A DNA stretch of 64,000 bases from Halichoerus grypus. Lineage: Eukaryota > Chordata > Mammalia > Carnivora > Phocidae. The translations under genes were made by a program, and so were the position numbers. The notes beneath the pieces were generated by a model. The model saw only the letters and a program-made list of their open reading frames with translations. It was not told the origin of the DNA and searched no databases. Numbering within the stretch: the stretch's first letter is position 1; the number at the start of each line of letters is the position of its first letter. Location of the stretch: positions 109,400,389-109,464,388 of the forward strand of contig NC_135716.1 in assembly GCF_964656455.1 (NCBI RefSeq), written 5' to 3'. Below are positions 23,571 to 36,057 of the stretch, one piece after another.

Positions 23571-23760
23571 GGGAGCACCTGGGTGGCTCAGTCGGTTAAG
23601 CATCTGCCTTTGCCTCAGGGTCCTGGGATTGCGCCCTTCATCGGCTCCCTGCTCAGCGGGCAGTCTGCTTCTCCTTCTGCCCCTCCCCACTGCTCGTGTT
23701 CACTCGAGAATGCTCTCTCTTTCAAATAAATAAATAAAATCTTTTAAAATATACATATAT
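23571..23760 (+). mobile_element. CAN-SINE
   Basis: Head GGGAGCACCTGGGTGGCTCAG, given in two overlapping parts (GGGAGCACCTGG, GGTGGCTCAGTCGG), CT-rich body, tail AAATAAATAAATAAAATC. AAAGTTAAAA at 23555-23564 and 23761-23770 is the target duplication. Confidence 0.9.
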
Positions 23761-24679
23761 AAAGTTAAAAAGATTTCAAATGGTAGTGCTGCCACAGGCC
23801 CTTCCCCAACAGATTAGAGGGTTAGCATGGGGAATCCAGCCTGGGAAGACAGTTAGAGCCAAAAGAGAGATGGAGTTGGCCAATAAGAGGGGGTGGACCA
23901 CTTCCCCAAGAGAGAGCTGGAGAGGGAACCCCCTGGCAGGTCAAAGCTGCAGGGTATAGTATAACACAGGGATTTGCCTTCCACTGACTGCAAAGAGGAA
24001 AAAAAGGAGGAAAAGGGAAGACAGAAAAAAAGTAAGTCACTGTGTTAGGAACATTTTGGGGCCACATACTTTCTAGAATGTGAGGAGGTCATAGACTCTC
24101 CTGCCTCATACACAATTATGTCTAAACAGTTTTTTCAAAAAACAGATATAACAAAAGTACTTAATCAGATACTTAGCTAGATGTTATATGTATTGTGGAC
24201 TGTATCTTTATTTTATTGGTTTTTTTTTTTTAATTGCATTCTTCTTTTGCCTTAAATTGCCTAGGTTAGAAAGAATTCAGGCCCTGGGACAGGCTCTCTC
24301 CTTGTAGTCTGTTTTTATAGGATGCTACAAGAACTTGTGGATTTTAAAACAAAGATCTAAAAACTGTGAATAAGAAAAGATCAATGAATACTCTTGCAAA
24401 GTGGAAGGAGAAGGAGAGGGGAATGATTTTATGGCATTAGAACAGTCGGTGATGTTCTTCTCTCACCCTTTGCTATCTATAGATTGTCTAAAGGTTGTTA
24501 CTGATTGAACATAATAGCACCCCCTGGCCCTCGTAGCAGAGCACTATTGGGCAGATCAATGGTGAACACACACTTTAAGTTTTATAAGCGATTACATAAG
24601 GCAATGAAAAAAATATTTCCTCTGTTTAAAGACTAAAACTTTTCTGTTCGTTTCATAGTATCGGAGTGGATAGTTTTTA

Positions 24680-24882
24680 TTTTTTATTTTTTTAAAGATT
24701 TTATTTCTTTATTTGACAGAGAGAGAGAGCACAAGCAGGGGGAGTGGCAGGCAGAGGGAGAGAGAGAAGCAGGCTCCCTGCAGAGCAAGGGAAGCCCGAT
24801 GTGGCACTCGATCCCAGGACCCCAGGATCATGACCTGAGCCGAAGGCAGTCGCTTAACCAACTGAGCCACCCAGGCGCCCTA
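24680..24882 (-). mobile_element. CAN-SINE, antisense
   Basis: Reversed copy from the T/A-rich tail to GAGCCACCCAGGCGCCC. GAGTGGATAGTTTTTA (24664-24679 and 24883-24898) is a perfect 16-bp target duplication. Confidence 0.93.
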
Positions 24883-25219
24883 GAGTGGATAGTTTTTAAC
24901 TAATGACATGTTATCAAAAGTTTTTGTTTTTCTTTGTAGAGGCAATGTACAAAGCCATTGTTGTTTTTTGGGTTTGTTTTGTTTTGTTTTTTGAGGCATT
25001 TTGTGATGTTAAACCACCCACCACCACTGGAGACCCAATAGTGAATCAGCAGTCTCTGCCAGCCCCCGCAAGACTTTTTTTGTGCACCCATTCTGTGCAA
25101 AGTACGCGAAAGGAGCTGAATGCAGTACCGCATTTGTAGACTGTAGACTCCCCGATGGTTCGCTCATCTTCCCAGGCACCCCCCCACCCTGCCAAGAAAA
25201 ATGCCAGGCATCATTATAA

Positions 25220-25440
25220 TTCCTTATCCATGTTAACTCACTCAATCCTTACAGTAACCCTACGATTTAGTTACCTGCCATTTTCAAGCCCCATTTTGTG
25301 GCTAAGAAAATTGGGGCATAAGGAAGAAAATTGATTTTCCCCAAGGTTTGACGGCTACTAAGTGGCAGAGATAGGATTCAAACCCAAATAGTTCGAAACT
25401 GCAGCATCCGCGCTGTAATCATTGTACTGTGCTATCCGCT
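25220..25440 (-). mobile_element. MIR, antisense, near complete
   Basis: In order: TTAACTCACTCAATCCTTAC, AGTAACCCTACGATTTAG, CCATTTTGTGGCTAAG, CTAAGTGGCAGAGATAGG, CATTGTACTGTGCTATCC. This is the full reverse of MIR from tail to head. Confidence 0.8.
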
Positions 25441-26299
25441 CTCCTCAGGACGTTACTGTTGAATTTGTAAAAAAATTTCCTAGTAACGACATACAGGTGA
25501 GACAGCCCAGAGTGATGGGCTAGTGGTAGCTATTAGAACTACAACAGGGATTTTAACACACTCGATCATAATTAACATCAGATTTAAAGTTAGCGTCTGT
25601 CACGTGTGTGAGTGCCTTGCTCCAGTTCTCTCGAAATCCCCTTGCCAGCATCTTCCCCAACAAAAAATTACCCTGGGTTTGTTTTTGGACCCAGCGCTCT
25701 GTTGGAAAGGCTCAAACCACAGTGAGCTGGCAGGGGAGGCCGAATGGGCTGGACAGGCAGCGGGGGCAGGGGTCAGGAACAACAATGAAGGAGCGACATT
25801 GAAGGCTGTGCGACGCTTACTCTCCCTGGAAACGCTCAGTCAGACTCAGGAAGTGTGATTTAATCCTGGCGAAAAGAATTCTGTTTTATACCCTAGAATG
25901 GACCTCTCACAGAATTTTATTTTCAGTCTTGCCCTGGGAAGCTTTAGCAGGAAAGAATTTGGTGTATGTTACTTGTCCTCTTCACCGGACTGCACAAAAT
26001 AAGGGTTTATTCTGCTGCCAGCCCACCTCCTTTTCCCTAACAAAGCTCTTGATAGAGGACCTGAGAACCTGCTGCCCCAACGGAAGATGCCTGGGCTGGG
26101 GCCCAGCAGTGCCCTCAGCAGGGTTTTGGGAGAGGAGGAAAGACCCTTAATGAAGTCAAAAGAGCCACTGTTGATCTTGAAAGAACATCAGCCATACAGA
26201 TGACATGAGGATTCTTTTCCCCCTTCGGCTCTAAGGCTCATCTTTTGGTATTTGTTGTGAGACAACCCAAGGCAGAAAGACTAAGAAAAATAATAGCAA

Positions 26300-26520
26300 C
26301 TATGCGTAAGAGACTTGCTGAGTTCTAAGTGCCTTGCAGACCTTACCTCACTTATTCCTTACCATAACGCTACATGGAAAGCACTACTTGGATTCCCCTT
26401 TTACAGATGGTGCAACTGAGGCACAGAGAGGTGAAATAATTAGCACAATTCACACAGATAGGAAGTGGCAGAGCCAGGATTCACTCCCAGGCAGTGTGGC
26501 TCTAGAGTCCATGCTCTCCC
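26300..26520 (-). mobile_element. MIR, antisense
   Basis: CTAAGTGCCTTGCAGACC, TTACAGATGGTGCAACTGAG, GGAAGTGGCAGAGCCAGG and GAGTCCATGCTCTCC follow the reversed MIR order over about 200 bases. Confidence 0.8.
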
Positions 26521-27366
26521 CTGGAGTCATGCCCTTTCCCTGGACAGTCAGTTGCTCAGATGCTCCATCTTGTTCACAATTAGAAACTATTGTTGCAAAA
26601 AACAGGGGTTCCATATTTGAGTTAGAAAGCCTGGAGGTTGGGTATTCTCTCCGTAGTAGTTGAGAATCTCTCCTTTAACAAAATTTGGCTTTTGGTCAGG
26701 TAGGGTGTTTCTCCGATTACCTGCTAGATTAAAACCTATTATTGCCCCTGCCCTTAAGATGCAGAGCCCCACCCCCGACGCCCTGCTTGTCTAGCCCTCC
26801 CCTCCTCAAAGACCCAGGTTGTCATGCCAGAAAGTGTGCGGCAAACCATTCCCCCATGTCTGCAGAGATGCTTCTTTAGCGTGGGTGAGATGGGGCACCT
26901 GGGTAGTTACGATGACTTTGAGTGGCAGAGGATATGCAGCCTTGCCACCTGCTGCCTCCCTATTAATTAATGTCCCTTTCTGTCCTCTCACACCTCAAGT
27001 GCCTTCTCTGTATCCTGTCCTTATTCTCAGAATGCTGTCAACTAATCCTTTTTAGAGCATTAACCGACAATTAAGGAGCTAAGTTCTAGTCCTTTAAGAT
27101 AGGTCTCCCCAGACTACTTGATTTCTAAGAGTCTAGCCAAAAGAGTTCTGTCAGCTCTCTCTGCTGGTAGGAACCTCAAGCTCACTGAAAAGCTCCTCCA
27201 GATGAGTTCAGCTGGGCTCCTGCCCCCAAAGTGGTTTTGCAGGGTGAGAGAGAGAATGGCCTTTGAAGGATCACCGGTAGCCACATCTCCTCTCCCTTAG
27301 CACACACAGATCCCTTTTGCAGTAATAAGTAAATGTAGATGGGGTGCCAGTCCTCTTTCTGTAGTG

Positions 27367-27525
27367 TAGACCAGAGGTTTACAAGCTATAGTTTCCAGCA
27401 GAATGTGGGAGCTCGTTTAAAATGCATAGACCTGGACTCTGGGCCCAGAGATACTGCTTTAGAAAGAATACTTGGGGCCAGAGCCCCTGGGTGAATGTGA
27501 TGTGGAAGGCTGAGAAATACTAGCA
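27367..27525 (+). mobile_element. hAT-type (MER-like) DNA transposon relic
   Basis: CCAGAGGTTTACAAGC at the left and a decayed GCTGAGAAATACTAGC at the right resemble hAT terminal repeats. The middle (CTGGACTCTGGGCCCAGAG) resembles non-autonomous Charlie-group elements. Low certainty on family. Confidence 0.4.
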
Positions 27526-28436
27526 TAGAGTCACTTCTCTCCTTGCTGGTTGAAAGGGAACTGGGATAAACTCATTGCTTCTCTCAGTTCCTGCCAAAGT
27601 AGCTGTCTTCTGAGTCTCTAATAGGAGAGAGTCATACTTAACAAAATTCAGCTGAAGGTTGAAGGCAATAAAAACCTCAAAAAACACGCTGATTTTGACA
27701 AGCAATGTCATTCTGCTTCTGCACGTTACTGATGGGGTCAGGTGCACCACTGCTAGGATTTTGATGAATGTGTGGTGGACCACTAAAGGGCAATAACTTG
27801 TGAACACCTGAACGCACAGAGTGAAGCGCATGTTCTTTGGAGACTTTGACAGCTTATTCAAGGTGTGGAATCTAAGCTTGGCTGCAGAGTACCATGTTTA
27901 ACCACAACAAGGTACTACAACTACTTACTGCATCTCAATTTGTTGAATAGGATCCTTTGCCTTTGTTTCATTGTCTGAGTGTCTCTCTTTTACACACACA
28001 CACAACCAGAATCTCATAAACAAGTGCTTCTATATATCCCTTTGACTCAGAATTAAGGAATCAGATAATCCTCTATAAAAATTCATAAACATTTTTTTAT
28101 ACAGGCATAGCTTAAAGATATTATGGATTTGGTTCCAGACCACAGCAATAAAGCAAATGTCACAATAAAGCAAGTGAAATGAATTCCTTTGGTTTCCCAG
28201 TGCATATAAAAGTTATGTTTACACTATACTGTAGTGTACTAAGTGCAATAGCATTATGTCTAAAAAACTGCCCATACCTTAATTTAAATATACTTTATTG
28301 CTAAAAGATGCTAACCATCATCAGAGCTTTTAGTGAGTTGTAATCTTTTTGCTGGTGGAGGGTTTTGCCTCGACGTTGATGGTTGCTGACTGATCAGGGT
28401 GGTGGCTGCTGAAGGTTGGGGTTGTTGTGACAATTT

Positions 28437-28624
28437 TTTTTTTTTTTAATCATTCGAGAGAGAGAGAGCACGCTTGAGCAGGGGAGTAGCAGAGGCAGAG
28501 GTATAAGCAGAGTCCGTGCTGAGCATGGAGCCCGATGCAGGGCACGATCTCACAGCCCTGAGATCATGACCTGCGCTAAAATCAAGAGTTGGACACTTAA
28601 CCGACTAAGCCATCCAAGTGCCCT
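28437..28624 (-). mobile_element. CAN-SINE inside Tigger1
   Basis: Reversed, somewhat diverged SINE from the T-run to GCCATCCAAGTGCCCT. TGACAATTT (28428-28436) and TGACAGTTT (28626-28634) are its target duplication in transposase-region sequence. Confidence 0.88.
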
Positions 28625-28850
28625 TTGACAGTTTCTTAAAATAAGACAACAGCGAAGTTTGCCACCTTGGTTGATGGTTCCTTTCATGAACGATTTCTCT
28701 GTAGCATGTGATGCTGTTTGATAGCATTTTACCCACAGTAGAACTTCTTTCACAATTGGAGTCAGTCCTCTCAAACCCCGCTGCTTTATCAACTAAGTGT
28801 ATGTCATGTTCTAAATCCTCTGTTATCATTTCAACAGTCGTCATGGCATC

Positions 28851-29048
28851 TTTTTTTTTTTTTTTTTAAGATTTTATTTATTTATTTGACAGAGAGAGAC
28901 ATAGCGAGAGAGGGAACACAAGCAGGGGGAGTGGGAGAGGGAGAAGCAGACTTTCTGCTGAGCAAGGAGCCCGGTGCAGGGCTCGGTCCTGGGATCATGA
29001 CCTGAGCCGAAGGCAGCCGCTTAACCGACTGAGCCACCCAGGCACCCC
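28851..29048 (-). mobile_element. second CAN-SINE inside Tigger1
   Basis: Reversed full-length SINE. TCGTCATGGCATC (28838-28850) and TCGTCATAGCATC (29049-29061) match at 12 of 13. It is closer to the shared SINE form than its neighbour at 28437, so probably the later of the two insertions. Confidence 0.92.
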
Positions 29049-31424
29049 TCGTCATAGCATCTTCACCAGCAGTAGATTCCATCTCAGGACACCACTGTCT
29101 TTGCTCAAACATGAGAAGCAGCTCCTCAGCTGTGAAAGTCCGATCATGAGATCGCAGCCGTCCAGTCACATGTTCAGGCTCCCCTGCTGCTTCTAGTCCT
29201 CTCGCTGTTTCCACCGCATCTGCAGTTCCTGCCTCCAGTGGAGTCCTGAGCCCCCCAAGTCACCCATGAGGGCTGCAATCAACTTCTTCCAGACTCCTGT
29301 TCATGTTGATATTGTCACCTCTTCCCATGAATACAAGTGTTCCTAATGGCACGTAGGATGGTAAATCCTTTCCAGAAGGTTTTCGATGGACTTCACCCAG
29401 ATCCATCAGAGGAATCACTATCTGTGGCAACTATTGCCTTATGAAATGTGTTTCTTAAATAAGAACACTTAAAAGTCAGAACTACCACTTGATCCAGGGG
29501 CTGCAGAATGGATGCTGTGTTAGCATGAAAACAACAGTCATCTTGTACATCTCCATCAGAGCTCTTGGGTGACCAGGTACATTGTCAATGAGCGGTCATA
29601 TTTTGAAAAGAATCTTTTTTTCTGAGCAGGAGCTCTCAATAGTGGGCTTAAAATATTCAGTACATTACGTTGTAAACAGATGTGCTGTCATCCAGGCTTT
29701 GTTGTTCCATTTCTAGAGCACAGGCAGAGTAGGTTTAGCATAATTCTTAAGGGCCCTAAGGTTTTCAGAATGGTAAGTGAACATTGGCTTTGACTTCAAG
29801 TAGCAAGCAACATTAACACCCAACAAGAGAGTCAGCCTGTCCTTTGAAGCCTTGAAGCCAGGCATTGACTTCTTTCTAGCTATAAAAATCCTAGATGACA
29901 TCTTCCAATAGAAGGCTGCTTTGTCTACATTGAAAATCTTGTTTAGTGTAGCCACCTTCATGACTTACTTTAGCTAGATCTTCTGGATCACTTGCTGCAG
30001 CTTCTGTATCAGCATTTGATGTTTCACCTTGCACTTTTATGTTATAGAGATGGCTTCTTCCCTTAAATCTCATGAAACAGCTTCCGCTAGAATTGAATTG
30101 CTTCTCTCGGTTCCTACCAATGTTCCTGCTTTTGAGTGTATAATAGGAAAGAGTTATTAGTGTAGGCTTTGGCTTAAGGGAATGTTGTAGCTAGTTTGAT
30201 CTTCTATCCAGACCACTACAACTTTCTCCATAACAGCAACAAGGCTGTTTTGCTCCCTTATCATTTGTGTGTTCACTGGAGTAGCACCTTTAATTTTCTT
30301 CAAGAACTTTTCCTTTGCATTCACAACTTGGCTGACTGTTCAGCAACTTTTGGCCTGTCTTGCCTTTCAACATGCCTTCCTCACTAAGCTTAATCATTTG
30401 TAGCTTTTGATATAAAGTGAGAGATGTGAGACTCTTCCTTTCACTTGACTACTTAGAGGCTCTGATAGGGTTATTAATTGGCTTAATTTCAATATCATAA
30501 TGTCTCAGGGAACAGGGAGGCCCGAGGAAAGGGAGAGAGATGAGGGCAATGGCCGGTTGGAAGAGCAGTCAGAACACACAGATTTATCAATTAAGTTTGC
30601 CATTTTATATGGGTGCAGTTTGTGGCTCCGCAAAACAATGACAATAGTAACCATCATGATCATTGATCACAGATCACCATAACAGAAATAATAATAATGA
30701 AAAAGTTTAAAACATTGCAAGAATTACCAAATGTGACACAGAGACCTGAAGTGAGCAAGTCCTGTTGGAAAACCAGCAATGATAGACTTGCTCCATACAG
30801 GGTTGCCACAGACCTTCAATTGGTTGAAAACAAAAGCAAAAACAAAAACCACAGTATCTGAGGAACACAATAAAGCAAAGTGCAATAAAACAAGATATGC
30901 ATGTACCGCCAAAATAATCTGGGCATAAATTATCTAAGGAAAACTGCTGACTAGTTTTCATTTCAGCAAGATAGATATTTTATTCATAGCTACATGGGGA
31001 AAAAATTAGAGAAGGATCATGAAGAAAATATCACTTATCTAGTTAAGAGGGGGCCTTGATAAAAGTCAGGAATTATATAATTGCTCTGATCAAGCCAGTT
31101 CTTCCTGTTTAGAAAGGATACTCCCTTCTCTTATAAAAATGTTTGCCATTTTTCTTTTTTAATCTGCTGAAAAGCTTTCCTAATCCATCCTAGTCCAGTG
31201 GCATGTTACAGTCTGCCACTAATTTCTCTATTAAAGCTATAAAATATTAGTAACAATTGCCAGAATTTCACCTTCAGTTAAACTCCCTGCATCATATCTG
31301 CCCTGGAGCCAACCTTGCCTTTAGCCACTTCCAGCTAACGCCACATCTGGTTGACAGGTGTAGGACAGTGCCAGACCAAGATGGTGGACAGGAGAACTCC
31401 AAGCTTGTCTTCGAAAAGCTGGGT

Positions 31425-31610
31425 TTGAGTCTCGGCCGTGTGATCTTACAAAGGTTATTTGAGTTCTCTGTGCCTTAGTTTTCTTGTCCAGAACATGAGG
31501 ATAACAGCACCCACCTCAAGGTGAGGGCGATTATAAGGTTTAAGTGAGGTAATTACGCAAAATGCCACGCAGGCTCTGTGTCTGGCAATAGTAGGTGCCT
31601 GTAAAGATCA
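31425..31610 (+). mobile_element. MIR
   Basis: TTTGAGTCTCGGCCGTGTG, CTCTGTGCCTTAGTTTTC, GAACATGAGGATAACAGC and GTAGGTGCCTGTAAAG follow MIR from its middle to its tail. Confidence 0.7.
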
Positions 31611-31967
31611 AGGTCTTGCCCTTCTTCCTCAGGTGACAGGGAGAGGATTGAACTAAATGGCTCCCAGAGGCTGCATACAGCGCTAGCAATCTTGCTTCTG
31701 GAAGAGCAACTGAGTATAGGGCGTGGGGAAAGCAAAAGGAAAAAAATACTGAATTAGTACAATTCAGAGATCTCTGTAAAATCATTTCAGACAGTTGAAA
31801 ATATAATGAAAACAAAAAAAATACCAAGAAGGCAAGAAATGTCACCTTGACCAGGAAAACTGAAAGATTCAATTTCCACAACTGCTTCCAGGAAGGGTTA
31901 GGAAAACAATGTTTGGTTAGCCTGACAATGATCTAATAACGATACAAAGCAGGCGTGGCTTAACCAG

Positions 31968-31988
31968 ACAAAAAAAAAAAAAAAAAAT
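31968..31988. repeat. poly(A) run
   Basis: About 18 A residues after GCTTAACCAGAC. No element body was recognised to its left. Confidence 0.7.
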
Positions 31989-32019
31989 CCAAGTTTAAAT
32001 TTTATGTATTTACTTTTTT

Positions 32020-32204
32020 TTTTTTTTAAAGATTTTATTTATTTATTTGACAGAGAGAGAGTACACGAGCAGGGGGAACAGGAGAGGGACAAGCAGACTC
32101 CCCATGGAGCAGGGAAGCCTGAAACGGGGCTCAATCCCAGGACCCTGGGATCATGACGTGAGCCGACGGCAGACGCTTAACCAACTGAGCCACCCAGGTT
32201 CCCC
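32020..32204 (-). mobile_element. CAN-SINE, antisense
   Basis: Reversed copy ending GAGCCACCCAGGTTCCCC. TGTATTTACTTTTTT (32005-32019 and 32205-32219) is a perfect duplication, partly merged with the T-run. Confidence 0.92.
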
Positions 32205-33005
32205 TGTATTTACTTTTTTTATGATGGAAGATCAGGGAAAGGCAGTGAAATGCCAACCCAGTGTGTCCCCTGACAACCGCTGAGTTCCTTCACCTACCCT
32301 GCACTTACAGTGGGAGGGTTGGCTGTCAGCATGTACGGAGTGCCAAACCGTGTGGAGCCTTCGTCTGTAGGACCTTACTAACATGCACTGAAACTATAGT
32401 TGAGTGTCCCTGAGTTGTGGAGGAGACACTGGAGCCTGATGTCAGCGTGTCTCTGCCACCTGTTTAGCTAGCATCCCTGTTGCTGAGCCCAAACCCGACA
32501 AATCAGGAAGGTCACCAGAAGGTTGGGAAGTCTAGTTTCCCATACAAAGGGAAAATAGCCAACTCCTGTTTTGAAATGAACAAGCTCAGGCTTATTCATC
32601 ATGTTATCAGGCTTGTTGACCGTGTTGCGGCCCTCAGCTTTCACGGCCACTTGGCCACACAGGCCGAGAGGTACACTGCTGGGGCTCTGCAGACCCAGAG
32701 CAGGGACACTCAAGAATCCTTCAGTCATCTACCATCTGTGCAAATCCAGAAAATACCAGTGCTGGTCATCCGGCTCCTTCCATCATTTTTTTACACAGGC
32801 GTCACTTGGAGTAGAGCAGGCAGGGCAAAAAGTACGACTGGAAAATAAAGAGACCAGAATGGATGGTTGGGTTACTCTTACAAGGTATCCTCTGAAGGGT
32901 AGGATAAATCATGCCAGGTCAGTGCTATGCCTGTGACAGAGAAGAGCCGTATGAGCCCTCCTAAGAGTTTGAAAAATGCCACAATTACACTACTTGACCT
33001 TTGGA

Positions 33006-33130
33006 TGGATTATAGTACTAGCTGCCATTTACTGGATTTTCACCATGGGCCAAGCACTATGTTAGATGCTTTACGTGTATTATCTTATTTAATCTTCACA
33101 GTAACACTATTACGTAGATGCTGTTTTCCT
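33006..33130 (-). mobile_element. MIR left part, antisense
   Basis: CATTTACTGGATTTTCACC, CCAAGCACTATGTTAGATGC, ATCTTATTTAATCTTCACAG and ACTATTACGTAGATGC are the reversed MIR 3' half. The matching second half appears about 600 bases to the right. Confidence 0.7.
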
Positions 33131-33509
33131 CATGTTCTGTTTGTTTCTGGTTGATTACTCTTCCTCACCCCTAACATTCTCTGCCTCACCACTACAAACT
33201 CCCAAGAAGGAGAATACATTACAGCTTATTATTCGCCTCCCCATAAGGACATCAGACTAGGGTCATCTGGCCCTGCGTGTCTTTGTTTCCAGTAGGTACC
33301 ACTAGAAGTCAAACCCCTGAGACAGAGTTTAACAGCTCTGTTAAATTATAATCTGTCTCAAGCACCAACCCCTCCCCAAACCCCAAACCTTTTCATTGGC
33401 CCTCGGTAACTTACAGTCAGTCCACAAAATCTGCCTCATCTTTCCTGCCTCTTGCTCTAACTGATGTCTGATTCACTCGGAAGACCATACCACTTCATCA
33501 GATATTTGC

Positions 33510-33732
33510 TCACAGATCCCCTCCTCCCACATCTTCCTTGACCTCCATATCTCCTATTTCCTTATCCTGCTTTATGTTATATATTTATATGTGCATCTGT
33601 TATTTTCTGTCTGCCCACTGGAATGTACACTGTGTGAGGGCACAGACTTCTGTTCACTAGTACATCTCTAATACCCAGAACAGTACCTGGCATATTATCT
33701 TTGCTCAATAAATATTTGTTGAATGAAGTAAT
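33510..33732 (+). mobile_element. L2 3' end, sense, apparently inside a MIR
   Basis: GGAATGTACACTGTGTGAGG, CTAATACCCAGAACAGTACC and CTCAATAAATATTTGTTGAA form a well-kept L2 3' end. It lies between two halves of one MIR (33006-33130 and 33733-33870). How far left of 33510 the L2 extends is unclear. Confidence 0.75.
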
Positions 33733-33870
33733 CCATAAATGAGGAAACTAAGCCATGGAATGGATGAGCAGTTTGTCCCTGGTCACAGTGCTGTGACACA
33801 GCCAGCCCAGGTCTGTGTGATTGCAAATCCCTGGCCCATAAGCGCCATATTGTCCAGCTTCTTGATGGAT
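33733..33870 (-). mobile_element. MIR right part, antisense
   Basis: AAATGAGGAAACTAAGCC, GTCACAGTGCTGTGACACAG and CAGGTCTGTGTGATTGC continue the reversed MIR where the left part stopped, supporting one split element. Confidence 0.65.
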
Positions 33871-34016
33871 CATGTGAATGCAGTATGAGCAAGAATATTC
33901 TGGCTGAACTGGAGTAATCAGTGTTGAGGTGTCAGTATAGGGAACTAAATCAATTGGGCAGGATCCTACAGGCCAAAGTGTACAGCTCTTTTTTTTATTA
34001 TTACATTGTGCAGTAT

Positions 34017-34980
34017 TGTGATTTAGAAGAAAAGTGTGTATTTGGTCATTCAGGTGATCAAAATATATTTCTCATGTATATTTGGTCTTCACCCACAGTT
34101 CCTGACTCAAAGCTCCTCTATAACACTTGGAATTTCCTAAGTGATAGGAGCAGTAAAGGTTTTGGGTTTGTTTGGGTTTTTTGTTGGTTTTTTTTTGGAA
34201 AGCCCCTAAGATACAGGCTGGTTGCCAATGTAGCCAACTATGTGATTAGAGGGTTTGAATTTTCAGTCCCAGCCTCCAGGGAGGGGAGAGGACCTGGAGG
34301 TTCGATCAGTTGCCAGTGGCCAATGATTTAATCAATCATGTCTGTGTAATGAAACTTCCATAAAAACCCAAGAAGACAGGGCTCAGAGAGCTTCTGGGTT
34401 AGTGAACACATGGAGATTTGAGGAGAATGGTAAACTCTGAGAGGGCCTGGAAGCCCGGCATGCCCTTTCCCCATACCTTCCCTGTGTATCTCCTCATTCG
34501 GCTGTTGATCCATATCCTTTAACATCCTTTGTAATAAATCCATAATCTAGTGAATAAATGGATTTTTCTGGGTTCCATGAGCCCAGCATTCTAGCAAATT
34601 AATTGAACCCAAGCAGGGGATCAAGGGATTTACAGCCACTGAGTCAGAAGTACTGGTAACAACATAGAGTTGCTGTTGGTATCCTGAGTTCAAGTAGGTG
34701 TTTGGAGACTCCAGTTTGTAGCCTGTCAGTCAGAAGCACAAATAACATCCTGGGCTTGTGACTGGCGTCTGAAGTAGAGGAAGGTTTTGTGGGACTGAGC
34801 CTTTTATCCATGGAATCTGATTCTGATTCTGTCTCTAAGTAGTGTCAGAATAGAGTTAAATTGTAGGACACCCAGCTGGTGTCTGGATCATTGGTGGTGT
34901 GGGGAAGCATACACACACTCACACATACACACACACACACACACTCACACACACATTGGAACTGGGTCCAGGAACTTAAT
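34017..34980 (+). mobile_element. long LTR, copy 1 (ERVL-like, family not assigned)
   Basis: Starts TGTGATTTAGAAG. It shares ordered blocks with 36058-36882: GTGATTAGAGGGTTTGAATT, CTTCTGGGTTAGTGAACAC, GCTTGTGACTGGCGTCTGAAG, and an AC repeat followed by TTGGAACTGGGT. It contains AATAAATCC (near 34532) as a possible old poly(A) signal. No coding part is visible. The overall look is of an old LTR; I do not assign a named family. Confidence 0.7.
34909..34958. repeat. (AC)n microsatellite at the LTR copy 1 end
   Basis: Interrupted AC repeats with TCAC variants, near the 3' end of the LTR. Confidence 0.85.
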
Positions 34981-36057
34981 TTACATTAGGAACAGTTTTT
35001 TTGCGTTGTCACCAAGCCAGATACAAGTAACTGATCATTTGAGGAGCCAGCAATAAAATCAGTATCCTTACAACATGAGCACATTAGCCTACATAAAAAC
35101 AATTTATAATTTACTTACCTTTTTGATATGGTTTAAAAGAAGATGAAAGCTATACCTGGTTCAAGAGAAGTAGGGAAGTATCCAGGTGGACCGTGGCATG
35201 TTCTTGCAGCAAAGCATCGAATGCCTATGTAGAACATGGAAGGAAAGTTGCAATAGAATTGGAAAAGTAGACCTCAAAATGCTATTTACACAATGATGAC
35301 GACTCTGAAAATTCTGTGTTAGCAATAGAATTTTAAGAGACCTTAGGTTCATAAATAGCCGGTGATTCTAGTGTTTAGGATTTTATTTGGTTATTTCATG
35401 TTGTTTTTGATATTTAGATGTTTCTGTTTAACTGTTAATACTCAGATGATTAAATATACATAAAAAAGAAGAAATACAGTGTACCATATTGTGAGCCAAG
35501 GAATACGTCATCCCATCTGCTCCACATCCTTTTCCTTCCTGCTGTCCACCTCCACTGCTCGCGGACACTCGGCGCTGCCTTTCCTCAGGCTTCACCCCAG
35601 CCTTCTGGTGCTCTGACGGTAACTTCTACCTGTACAGACCACCTGCTCTCCAACTGGATTTTCTTCCTCACTCCCTTGATTATTCTGGGATGCTTCTCTT
35701 TCCAGTTTTCTGAGCTGTTCTCTCACTTATCTTACCCTCCTCCTCTCTGGATGAGGCCTTGCACCTATCCTTCCCATACTGGAGTGCTTGCTCCTGGCCC
35801 TTCTTAAGGCGTCATCCTCATCTGTGTTACACTGTGTCTGCTTCCTGGGCTCACGGTTTAGCTCTCTGAGCCTGCCTGAGCAAATCCTATGCCTGTTCTG
35901 ACATTATCCACTCCTCCTCTAACTCTGCATTTGCTACTCTCAAAGCCTTTGTTCTTCCCATACCAGTCTGGGTTCTTGGTAACAAACCATAAGAGTTTAC
36001 TCTGGCTGATTGAAACAGGAAAAGAATTTAGTGAAAGGCTATTGAGAACTACAGTTT

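Larger units (their letters stand above)
28102..30903 (-). mobile_element. Tigger1 DNA transposon, nearly full length, split by two SINEs
   Basis: Begins CAGGCATAGCTTAAAGATAT and ends with its reverse-complement partner (GCAATAAAACAAGATATGCATG). TA dinucleotides at 28100-28101 and 30904-30905 give the expected mariner-type TA duplication. Removing two SINEs and their duplications leaves about 2.4 kb, close to the usual Tigger1 length. The transposase lies on the minus strand. Recognisable pieces are at 29961-29713 (D-K-A-A-F-Y-W-K and P-G-F-K-A-S-K-D-R) and 30073-29891. The N-terminal DNA-binding part is reduced, and frameshifts and stops break the frame, so it is inactive. Family assigned from memory of the consensus. 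Confidence 0.93.

Noticed and set aside
24900..25245. Overlapping open frames on both strands
   Set aside because: Mutually overlapping frames without motifs; shadows of sequence composition.
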